Assembly (NCBI GenBank): GCA_030452775.1
Contig: JAKDLQ010000170.1
Coordinates: 1 to 5,244 of the forward strand
Origin: Micrococcales bacterium
Lineage (GTDB): Bacteria > Actinomycetota > Actinomycetes > Actinomycetales > Dermatophilaceae
Reading direction: 5' to 3'
Length of the DNA: 5,244 nucleotides
The position numbers were made by a program, and so were the translations under genes. The notes under the pieces were generated by a model. That model ran no database searches. It was given only the letters and a program-made list of their open reading frames with translations, and was not told where the DNA came from. Below are positions 1 through 5,244 of this stretch, piece after piece (the stretch's first letter is position 1; every line of letters starts with the position of its first letter).

Positions 1-1
1 C

Positions 2-121
2 AAGACCGCAGTGGCCGGCTCCGCCTTCGCCTGCGTCAGCGAGTCGGCAGGCGTCACGTGCCTCGACCGGGACCTCGAGCGCGGCTTCTTCATCGCCAAG
101 GGCACCTTCACGACGTTCTGA
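2..121 (+). CDS. C-terminal end of a probable secreted protein (DUF6636-like tail), 5' truncated by window edge
   Basis: The reading frame is open from the window edge to TGA at 119-121 and gives 39 residues. They include FACVSESAGVTC, followed by RGFFIAKGTFTTF at the very C-terminus. Two cysteines nine residues apart around a Ser-Glu-x-x-Gly-Val-Thr core, then a short 'GF' strand and a terminal aromatic residue, resemble the end of a family of small actinobacterial exported proteins or lipoproteins that I know as DUF6636. In that family the tail usually reads like C-x-S-x-x-x-G-V-T-C followed by GHGF. The cysteines probably form a disulfide, which fits an extracytoplasmic location. The N-terminal half, where a signal peptide would be, lies outside the window. 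The molecular function of the family is not known to me. It shows no functional link to the antiporter genes and is separated from them by a promoter-like sequence. I am sure of the frame and only moderately sure of the family. Confidence 0.65.
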   Translation, partial: KTAVAGSAFACVSESAGVTCLDRDLERGFFIAKGTFTTF

Positions 122-123
122 GC

Positions 124-152
124 GTGGCAAGGCGGCAGGCCCGCCCTACAAT
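124..152 (+). promoter_or_regulatory. Putative sigma-70-type promoter of the mrp operon
   Basis: The hexamer TACAAT at 147-152 differs from the consensus -10 box (TATAAT) at one position and is the only AT-rich hexamer in this gap. Exactly 17 bp upstream lies GTGGCA at 124-129, which matches four of six positions of the -35 consensus TTGACA. Transcription would start around 158-160 and leave a leader of about 35 nt before the mrpA start at 195. The -35 element begins only 2 bp after the upstream stop codon, so the promoter occupies nearly the whole intergenic space. This is a sequence match only. Actinobacterial promoters often have a weak -35, so the -10 box is the stronger part of the evidence. 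Confidence 0.5.
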
Positions 153-183
153 GACGGCGCATCCCCTGTTCCGACCCGACGCC

Positions 184-189
184 GAAGGG
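184..189 (+). promoter_or_regulatory. Ribosome binding site of mrpA
   Basis: GAAGGG lies 5 nt before the GTG at 195. It is the only purine-rich, Shine-Dalgarno-like run in the leader. It supports GTG-195 as the start, together with the fact that the hydrophobic N-terminal helix of MrpA begins immediately after that codon. Confidence 0.6.
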
Positions 190-194
190 CCGCC

Positions 195-3062
195 GTGGCG
201 TATCTGTTGCTTCTGCACCTGATCGCCGCCGTCGCCGCGCCCGGACTGGTCAAGGTGCTGCGGACCAAGGCCTTCCCGGTCCTCGCCTTGGTCCCGGGCA
301 TCGCCTTCGGGTGGCTCCTCTTCGTCGGCGCCGACGTGCGCGCCGGACACGGACCCGCCGAGCACACGATGTGGGTGCCGGGCCTCGGCCTCGACCTCGA
401 CTTCCGGGTCACCACCTTGTCGTGGGTGCTGGGCCTGCTCGTCAGCGGCGTCGGGGCCCTCGTCCTGCTCTACTGCACCTGGTACTTCGATGACGACGAC
501 CCGAGCCTGTGGCGCTTCACATCGGTCTTCACCGCCTTTGCCGGCGCCATGCTCGGGCTGGTCCTCACCGACAACCTCCTCATCCTCTATGTCTTCTGGG
601 AGCTGACCACGGTCTTCTCCTATCTGCTCATCGGACACAACCCGGCCAGCTCGACGAACCGGCGCGCGGCGATGCAGTCACTCATCGTCACGACGGTCGG
701 CGGCCTCGCGATGCTCATCGGCGTCATCGCGCTCGGGGTGCGCCACTCCTACTCCATCAGCGTCCTGCTCGCGGATCCCCCGCCACTGGACAGCATCACC
801 ATCGCCGGGATCCTGCTGCTGCTCATCGGCGCACTGTCCAAGTCCGCCCTCGTGCCCTTCCACTTCTGGCTGCCCGGCGCGATGGCCGCGCCGACCCCGG
901 TCAGCGCCTACCTGCACGCCGCCGCGATGGTCAAGGCGGGCGTGTATCTCGTGGCACTCTTCGCGCCGGCCTACGCGAGCATGCCCGGCTGGCAGGTGAT
1001 GACGCTGGGCCTCGGCCTGTTCACCATGCTCGTCGGCGGCTGGCACGCGATCCGGCAGCACGACATCAAGCTGCTGCTCGCGTACGGCACGGTGAGCCAG
1101 CTCGGCTTCATGATCGCGATCGCGGGACTCGGCACCAAGACGGCGGCCCTCGCCGCGCTCGCTCTCATCATCTCGCACGGCCTCTTCAAGTCGACCCTGT
1201 TCCTCACCGTCGGCGTCATCGACAAGAGCACGGGCACCCGGGACGTGCGCGAGCTGTCGGGCGTCGGTCGCGCCCTGCTTCCCCTTGCGATCCCCGCCAC
1301 GCTCGCGGGCCTGTCCATGGCCGGGATCGTCCCGCTCGCCGGCTTCGTCGCCAAGGAGTCGGCGATGGATGCCCTCGCCAAGGCCGCGGAGGGCGGCGGA
1401 CTCGGCCCAGCGGCATACGGCTGGGTCGCGGTGGTGGCCTTGGTGGCCGGCTCCGTCCTGACCGTGGCCTACACGGCCCGCTTCCTCTGGGGGGCCTTCG
1501 CGACCAAGCCGGGCGTGGCACGCACCGCGGTGACCATGCCGCATCCCGGATTCATCGCCGTGCCGGTCCTGCTCGGCGTCGGATGCCTGCTCGTGGGCGT
1601 GCTCGCACCGCTCGAGTCCGAGTGGCTCATGCCGTATGCCGCCAGCGTCCCCACCGGCGAGACCCCCGCCTCGTTGGCGCTCTGGCACGGGCTCACCCTG
1701 CCGCTGCTGCTCTCGACCCTCGCCATCGCCGTCGGGGTCGGGCTCTTCGCCATCCGCGACCTCGTGGGGCGCGCCCAGTCGTTCGTGCCACCGCTCATCG
1801 ACGGCGAACGCGGCTACGTCAGGGCGCTGCGCGGCCTCGAGCGCGGCGCCGTGGGGACGACGGCCCTGACGCAGCGCGGGTCGCTGCCGATCTATCTCGC
1901 CGCGATCCTGCTCGTGTTCATCGCCCTGCCGGGAGTCACCGCCCTCGCCCGTGGCGGCGTGCAGACGGTGCGGCTCTGGGACACCCCGGCCCAGGCGGTC
2001 GTCGGTGTCATCATGCTCGCCGCGGCCGTGCTCGTGCTCTTCACCCGGCGACGGCTGACGTCGGTCATGCTCGTCGGCGCCACCGGCTATGGCCTGTCGA
2101 TGCTCTTCATCCTCCATGGCGCCCCCGACCTCGCGATCACCCAGATGCTCGTCGAGACGGTCGCCCTCGTCGTGATGGTCCTCACGCTGCGCCGGCTGCC
2201 GACGAAGTTCACGCGGCACCCGCACTCCCCCGCCCGGACCTGGCGCATCGGGCTCGGGGTGGCGACCGGGGTGTCCGTCGCGGCGATCGCGCTGGTGTCG
2301 GCCGGTGCCCGCCGCCGCCTGCCCGTGTCCGCCGACTTCCCCGCCGAGGCGTACTCGTTCGGCCACGGTCAGAACGTCGTCAACGTCACGCTCGTCGACA
2401 TCCGCGCCTGGGACACCCTCGGCGAGGTGTCGGTGCTCGTGGCGGCGGCGACCGGGATCGCCAGCCTGATCTTCGTCCGCACGCGCAGCACCCGGCTCGC
2501 GCCGGCCCGGGCACAGCAGCCGCCCAGCGGAACGTCCGGGCGCGGTCGATGGCTCCTCGGGGGGCACACGGTGCGCAAGGAGAAGCGCTCGGTGATCTTC
2601 GAGGTCGTCACGCGGCTCATCTTCCACATCATGATCGCGGTCTCCCTCTACCTGCTCTTCTCCGGGCACAACGAGCCCGGCGGCGGCTTCGCGGGTGGGC
2701 TCGTCGCGGGGCTCGCGCTCGTCGTGCGCTACCTCGCCGGCGGCCGACACGAACTCGATGAGGCGGCGCCCTTCGACGCCGGGCTCGTCGTCGGGCTCGG
2801 CCTGCTCGTGGTGACGCTTTCGGCGCTCGCGCCCCTCGCGTTCGGTGGCACGATCCTCGAGTCGACGGTGCTCGACCTCGCCCTGCCGCCCTGGGGTGAG
2901 GTGCACATCGTCACCTCGGTCTTCTTCGACGTGGGGGTCTATCTCATCGTCGTCGGCATGATGCTCGACGCCGTCCGCAGCCTCGGCACCGGCATCGACC
3001 GCCAGACCGAGCAGGAGCAGGGCGACGAGCAGACGAGGCAGCACGAGGGGACGACGCGATGA
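195..3062 (+). CDS. mrpA: Fused Na+/H+ antiporter subunits A and B (MrpA-MrpB)
   Basis: This is the largest subunit of the Mrp (Mnh/Pha) multisubunit cation/proton antiporter, an integral membrane complex that exchanges Na+ for H+. At 955 residues it is longer than stand-alone MrpA (about 800) because MrpB is fused to its C-terminus. Residues about 66-430 form the NuoL-type proton-translocating module. It contains FWELTTVFSYLLIG with E136 (helix 5 Glu), LSKSALVPFHFWLPGAM with K216 (helix 7 Lys), K247, K292, the SHGLFK motif with H328 and K332, and GFVAKE with K387. Residues about 600-670 (HGAPDLAITQMLVE, with D645 and E654) match DUF4040, the NuoJ-like part. Residues about 686-765, with NVTLVDIRAWDTLGE (D735, D740, E744), match the MbhE-like segment; acidic residues here are important in Bacillus MrpA. 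Residues about 795-925, with FSGHNEPGGGFAGGL, are the MnhB domain, joined by a basic/Pro-rich linker at about 762-795. Alignment positions are by motif, not computed. The GTG start has a Shine-Dalgarno site, and the stop overlaps mrpC by 4 bp. A/B fusion is known in group 2 (PhaAB-type) operons. The identity is secure. Confidence 0.96.
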   Translation: MAYLLLLHLIAAVAAPGLVKVLRTKAFPVLALVPGIAFGWLLFVGADVRAGHGPAEHTMWVPGLGLDLDFRVTTLSWVLGLLVSGVGALVLLYCTWYFDDDDPSLWRFTSVFTAFAGAMLGLVLTDNLLILYVFWELTTVFSYLLIGHNPASSTNRRAAMQSLIVTTVGGLAMLIGVIALGVRHSYSISVLLADPPPLDSITIAGILLLLIGALSKSALVPFHFWLPGAMAAPTPVSAYLHAAAMVKAGVYLVALFAPAYASMPGWQVMTLGLGLFTMLVGGWHAIRQHDIKLLLAYGTVSQLGFMIAIAGLGTKTAALAALALIISHGLFKSTLFLTVGVIDKSTGTRDVRELSGVGRALLPLAIPATLAGLSMAGIVPLAGFVAKESAMDALAKAAEGGGLGPAAYGWVAVVALVAGSVLTVAYTARFLWGAFATKPGVARTAVTMPHPGFIAVPVLLGVGCLLVGVLAPLESEWLMPYAASVPTGETPASLALWHGLTLPLLLSTLAIAVGVGLFAIRDLVGRAQSFVPPLIDGERGYVRALRGLERGAVGTTALTQRGSLPIYLAAILLVFIALPGVTALARGGVQTVRLWDTPAQAVVGVIMLAAAVLVLFTRRRLTSVMLVGATGYGLSMLFILHGAPDLAITQMLVETVALVVMVLTLRRLPTKFTRHPHSPARTWRIGLGVATGVSVAAIALVSAGARRRLPVSADFPAEAYSFGHGQNVVNVTLVDIRAWDTLGEVSVLVAAATGIASLIFVRTRSTRLAPARAQQPPSGTSGRGRWLLGGHTVRKEKRSVIFEVVTRLIFHIMIAVSLYLLFSGHNEPGGGFAGGLVAGLALVVRYLAGGRHELDEAAPFDAGLVVGLGLLVVTLSALAPLAFGGTILESTVLDLALPPWGEVHIVTSVFFDVGVYLIVVGMMLDAVRSLGTGIDRQTEQEQGDEQTRQHEGTTR
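3045..3050 (+). promoter_or_regulatory. Ribosome binding site of mrpC
   Basis: GAGGGG inside the last codons of mrpA ends 8 nt before ATG-3059. It supports that ATG as the mrpC start and allows ribosomes ending mrpA at the ATGA overlap to reinitiate. Confidence 0.65.
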
Positions 3063-3559
3063 CCGCCACGCTCGCGCCCAACCTCACCCTCGTCATCGTC
3101 GCTGCTGGGCTCATCGCCGTCGGCTCTGCGCTCGTGCTCGACCGCAGCCTCGTGCGCGTCGTGCTCGGCCTCATGCTCATCGGCAACGGCGTGGCCACGC
3201 TCTACCTCGTCGCCGGTGGCCGTGCCGGCGAGGCCCCCTTCGTCGGCAGCGCGCCGGCGAACGAGATGAGCGATCCGTTGCCTCAGGCGATGGTCCTCAC
3301 CGCGATCGTCATCTCCCTGGCGATGATCGGCTTCCTGCTCGCTCTGGCCTACCGGCTGTGGCAGCTCTCGGGAACCGACGACGTGCCCGACGACGCCGAG
3401 GACGCAGTGATCCAGCGGATGGCCAGGGATGAAGAGATGTCGGCGACCTTCGACCCTGGCCTCGAGCCCACGACGACCTCCGACGAGCTGGCGGTGGAGG
3501 AGCCCGGCGCGCCTGACGGGCCCGATCTCGCCGCTCCCGTGGGAGGTGATCCGCAGTGA
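3059..3559 (+). CDS. mrpC: Na+/H+ antiporter subunit C (MrpC, NuoK-like) with long acidic C-terminal tail
   Basis: MrpC is a small membrane subunit of the Mrp antiporter, homologous to NuoK of complex I, and sits between the antiporter-like subunits. Three membrane helices are evident at about 8-27, 31-53 and 76-101. The family signatures are LVRVVLGLMLIGNGVATLYL (31-50) and DPLPQAMVLTAIVISLA (72-88), the latter closely matching the NuoK/MrpC consensus. The usual length is about 110-115 residues; this protein has 166. The extra part, residues about 105-166, is hydrophilic and strongly acidic: I count 18 Asp/Glu against 2 Arg, with a DDxxDDxED cluster at 107-115 and many Pro and Gly in the second half. 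With NuoK topology this tail would be cytoplasmic and is probably disordered. The ATG start overlaps the mrpA stop as ATGA and has a Shine-Dalgarno site. The stop overlaps the GTG of mrpD. Identity is secure; the role of the tail is unknown. Confidence 0.95.
   Translation: MTATLAPNLTLVIVAAGLIAVGSALVLDRSLVRVVLGLMLIGNGVATLYLVAGGRAGEAPFVGSAPANEMSDPLPQAMVLTAIVISLAMIGFLLALAYRLWQLSGTDDVPDDAEDAVIQRMARDEEMSATFDPGLEPTTTSDELAVEEPGAPDGPDLAAPVGGDPQ
3542..3552 (+). promoter_or_regulatory. Extended Shine-Dalgarno site of mrpD
   Basis: GGAGGTGATCC, within the last codons of mrpC, is an uninterrupted 11-base complement to the conserved 16S rRNA 3' end (GGATCACCTCC). The GGAGG core ends 9 nt before GTG-3556. 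It fixes the start of mrpD and predicts strong initiation despite the GTG codon. The 16S tail used is the general bacterial one, because this organism's own rRNA is not in the window. Confidence 0.85.
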
Positions 3560-5208
3560 CCGCCTCGTGGATCCCCAACCTCGTGCCGTTCCCGGTGCTC
3601 CTGCCGCTGCTCGGCGCCGCCCTCACGCTGGCCTTCCGTCGCTCGCCGCACCTGCAACGCGCCATCAGCATCTCGGCGCTCACGGGCGTCGTCGCCGTCG
3701 CGGCGCTCCTCGTCGTCGAGGCCGACAGCCACGGCCCGCAGGTCCTCTGGGTCGGGGCCTGGCGGGAGCCGCTTGGCATCGCCCTCGTCGCCGACCGGCT
3801 GAGCTCACTCATGCTGCTCGTCTCCAGCATCGTCACCCTGCTCGTCCTCATCTTCGCCATCGGTCAGGGTCAGGCGAACGACGACGACGAGACGCCGGTA
3901 TCGATCTTCCACCCGACCTACCTCGTGCTCACGGCGGGCGTGGCGAACGCGTTCCTCGCCGGGGACCTGTTCAACCTCTTCGTCGGCTTCGAGATCCTGC
4001 TGTTCGCGTCCTACGTGCTCATCACGCTGGGTGGCACCGTGCTGCGGATCCGCTCGGGCACGACCTACGTGGTCGTCAGCCTGCTGTCCTCGTCGCTGTT
4101 CCTCGTCGCCATCGCCGGAGTGTATGCCGCCACCGGCACCGTCAACCTCGCCCAGCTCTCGATCCGGCTCGCCGGGATCAACCCCGCCGTCGCCCTCGTG
4201 CTCCAGCTGACCCTGCTCACCGTCTTCTGCATCAAGGCCGCCGTCTTCCCGATGTCGGCCTGGCTGCCCGACAGCTACCCGACCGCGCCGGCGCCGGTCA
4301 CGGCCGTCTTCGCCGGGCTGCTGACGAAGATCGGCGTCTACGCGATCATCCGGATGCAGACGCTGCTCTTCCCCCAGTCGCCCCTCCAGACGCTGCTCCT
4401 CTCGGCGGCCCTGCTGACGATGATCATCGGCATCCTCGGCGCCGTGTCGCAGACCGGACTCAAGAGGATCCTGTCCTTCACCCTCGTCAGCCACATCGGC
4501 TACATGCTCTTCGGCATCGCGCTCGCCACGACCCACGGCATGGCGGGGGCGATCTTCTACGTCGTGCACCACATCACGGTCCAAACCGCGCTCTTCCTCA
4601 TCAGCGGTCTCGTCGAGCGTTTTGCCGGCACGACGTCCCTCGACCGGCTCGGTGGCCTCGCAGCGGCCGCGCCAGTGCTCTCGATCCTCTTCTTCGTCGC
4701 CGCCATGAACCTGTCGGGGATCCCGCCGATGTCCGGCTTCCTCGCCAAGATCGGGCTTCTCCAAGCCGGCGTCGAGGTCGGGACGCCACTCGCCTGGGTC
4801 CTCGTCGTCGCGGCCATCGTGACGAGCCTGCTCACGCTCTATGCCCTCGCCAAGGTGTGGAGCCAGGCCTTCTGGCGTAGCCAGGGCGAAGCCCGGGCCG
4901 CCGCCATCGCGACCGCACGCGTCGATGACGAGGACGACGATGCCTACGACTTCGAGCTCACGCTGGAGGCCGAGATGGAGGCGGCGCAGCAGGCCGCCCT
5001 GGTCGGCGGGACCCCTGTCGCCGTCGCCACCCGGCAGCGGCCGCTGTCGCGCATGATGAAGGGCGCCACGGCAGCCATGACGGCGACCGGCCTCGTGATC
5101 ATGCTCGCCGCCGGACCGCTCTTCGCCTTCACCCAGCGCGCCGCGAACGACCTGATGGCCCGAGACCCCTACGTCACGAGCGTGCTCCCACAGGCGGTGC
5201 GCCATTGA
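3556..5208 (+). CDS. mrpD: Na+/H+ antiporter subunit D (MrpD, NuoM/NuoN-like)
   Basis: MrpD is the second antiporter-like, proton-translocating subunit of the Mrp complex, a multi-helix membrane protein (family norm 14 helices) related to NuoM/NuoN. Residues about 120-430 form the Proton_antipo_M domain. Visible proton-path residues are E146 in FVGFEILLFASYVL, K227 in CIKAAVFPMSAWLPDSYP, K258 in GLLTKIGVYA, K303 in GLKRILSFTLVSHIGYM, H338/H339 in VVHHITVQTALFL, and K398 in SGIPPMSGFLAKIG. The position matching K332 of the MrpA subunit is Q343. At 550 residues it is longer than Bacillus MrpD (about 490). The excess lies largely in a hydrophilic segment at about 441-502 with the run DDEDDD at 457-462, just before a final helix at about 505-527; topology places this segment in the cytoplasm. 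The GTG start overlaps the mrpC stop as GTGA and has an unusually complete Shine-Dalgarno site. The presence of MrpA, MrpB and MrpC beside it excludes a complex I or hydrogenase subunit. Confidence 0.95.
   Translation: MTASWIPNLVPFPVLLPLLGAALTLAFRRSPHLQRAISISALTGVVAVAALLVVEADSHGPQVLWVGAWREPLGIALVADRLSSLMLLVSSIVTLLVLIFAIGQGQANDDDETPVSIFHPTYLVLTAGVANAFLAGDLFNLFVGFEILLFASYVLITLGGTVLRIRSGTTYVVVSLLSSSLFLVAIAGVYAATGTVNLAQLSIRLAGINPAVALVLQLTLLTVFCIKAAVFPMSAWLPDSYPTAPAPVTAVFAGLLTKIGVYAIIRMQTLLFPQSPLQTLLLSAALLTMIIGILGAVSQTGLKRILSFTLVSHIGYMLFGIALATTHGMAGAIFYVVHHITVQTALFLISGLVERFAGTTSLDRLGGLAAAAPVLSILFFVAAMNLSGIPPMSGFLAKIGLLQAGVEVGTPLAWVLVVAAIVTSLLTLYALAKVWSQAFWRSQGEARAAAIATARVDDEDDDAYDFELTLEAEMEAAQQAALVGGTPVAVATRQRPLSRMMKGATAAMTATGLVIMLAAGPLFAFTQRAANDLMARDPYVTSVLPQAVRH
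5192..5199 (+). promoter_or_regulatory. Probable ribosome binding site of mrpE
   Basis: AGGCGGTG matches the ideal AGGAGGTG at seven of eight positions. Its central GG ends 7 nt before TTG-5205. It supports the TTG as a start codon, although the downstream gene is mostly outside the window. Confidence 0.45.
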
Positions 5209-5244
5209 CCACACCCACCGACTCTGGGGCCGACCAGCCCGGCA
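5205..5244 (+). CDS. mrpE: Start of the next operon gene, probably Na+/H+ antiporter subunit E (MrpE), cut by window edge
   Basis: A TTG codon overlaps the mrpD stop as TTGA. It opens a frame that continues to the window end, encoding (M)TTPTDSGADQPG plus one base. The 4-bp overlap and a Shine-Dalgarno-like AGGCGGTG repeat the pattern at the two preceding junctions, which is the main reason for choosing this start. Conserved mrp gene order (A, B, C, D, E, F, G) makes MrpE the expected product: a small membrane subunit of the complex, whose role is largely structural. The visible residues are hydrophilic, whereas MrpE usually starts close to its first membrane helix. Either there is a short polar N-terminal extension or the true start is further downstream. 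No MrpE motif lies in the window, so the identity rests on context alone. Confidence 0.6.
   Translation, partial: MTTPTDSGADQPG

Noticed and set aside
131..145. Possible intrinsic terminator for the upstream gene.
   Set aside because: The stem is only 5 bp and is followed by CTACAATGA rather than a T-tract, so there is not enough to call a terminator.
509..2761. A 750-codon + strand frame within mrpA, and a similar one at 3429-4880 over mrpC/mrpD.
   Set aside because: Both are shifted frames of the true genes. They give Arg/Ala/Pro/His-rich sequence with no family match, whereas the overlapped frames carry clear Mrp motifs.
678..3044. A 788-codon open frame on the minus strand opposite mrpA-mrpB.
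   Set aside because: Its codons are exact reverse complements of the mrpA codons in the same register. It stays open because the sense gene avoids TTA, CTA and TCA here, as expected at high GC. Its product is a Glu/Asp/Arg/His-rich composition with no recognisable domain, which is what antisense of Leu/Val/Ile-rich membrane codons gives.
3805..5214. A 469-codon open frame on the minus strand opposite mrpD.
   Set aside because: It has the same codon-register antisense relationship to mrpD. The product is low-complexity and charged, without domain features.
195..5244. Alternative reading as a complex I (nuo) or membrane-bound hydrogenase (mbh/mbx) cluster, since the subunits share ancestry.
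   Set aside because: The order A-B-C-D, the DUF4040 and MbhE-like segments inside the A subunit, the MnhB domain with GHNEPGGGF, and the lack of any hydrophilic redox subunit identify an Mrp antiporter.
1..5244. Search for CRISPR arrays, tRNA or rRNA genes, insertion sequences, attachment sites or direct repeats.
   Set aside because: I saw none. The window is almost entirely coding, with uniform high-GC codon use and no repeat larger than chance short matches.

Overview
This window is a high-GC stretch from what looks like an actinobacterium. Codons end overwhelmingly in G or C, and TTA, CTA and TCA codons are nearly absent from the genes. The upstream protein tail also fits a secreted actinobacterial family. 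I cannot name a genus; the gene forms resemble those of the Micrococcales (for example Intrasporangiaceae-type genomes), but that is an impression only.

Layout, all on the + strand: the last 39 codons of an unrelated, probably secreted protein (2-121); a 73-bp gap holding a plausible sigma-70-type promoter and a Shine-Dalgarno site; then the first part of an Mrp (Mnh/Pha/Sha) cation/proton antiporter operon. The operon genes are mrpA fused to mrpB (195-3062), mrpC (3059-3559), mrpD (3556-5208) and the first 13 codons of what should be mrpE (5205-5244). The mrpF and mrpG genes would be expected just beyond the window. No stretch longer than 300 bases lacks a gene.

Mrp antiporters are large membrane complexes related to the membrane arm of respiratory complex I. 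MrpA and MrpD are the two antiporter-like proton-channel subunits (relatives of NuoL, NuoM and NuoN). MrpC is the NuoK-like subunit, and the C-terminal part of MrpA carries the NuoJ-like region. MrpB, E, F and G complete the complex. Together they exchange cytoplasmic Na+ (or other monovalent cations) for external H+, supporting pH homeostasis and salt tolerance. The conserved Glu, Lys and His residues of the proton path are visible in MrpA and MrpD, so the antiporter looks functional.

The four operon genes are joined by 4-bp stop/start overlaps (ATGA, GTGA, TTGA), each with a different start codon. The mrpD start is preceded by an exceptionally long match to the 16S anti-Shine-Dalgarno sequence. 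MrpC and MrpD both carry acidic cytoplasmic additions, and the MrpA-MrpB fusion keeps what looks like the ancestral mrpB start. I see no previously undescribed system here; the interest lies in these architectural details.
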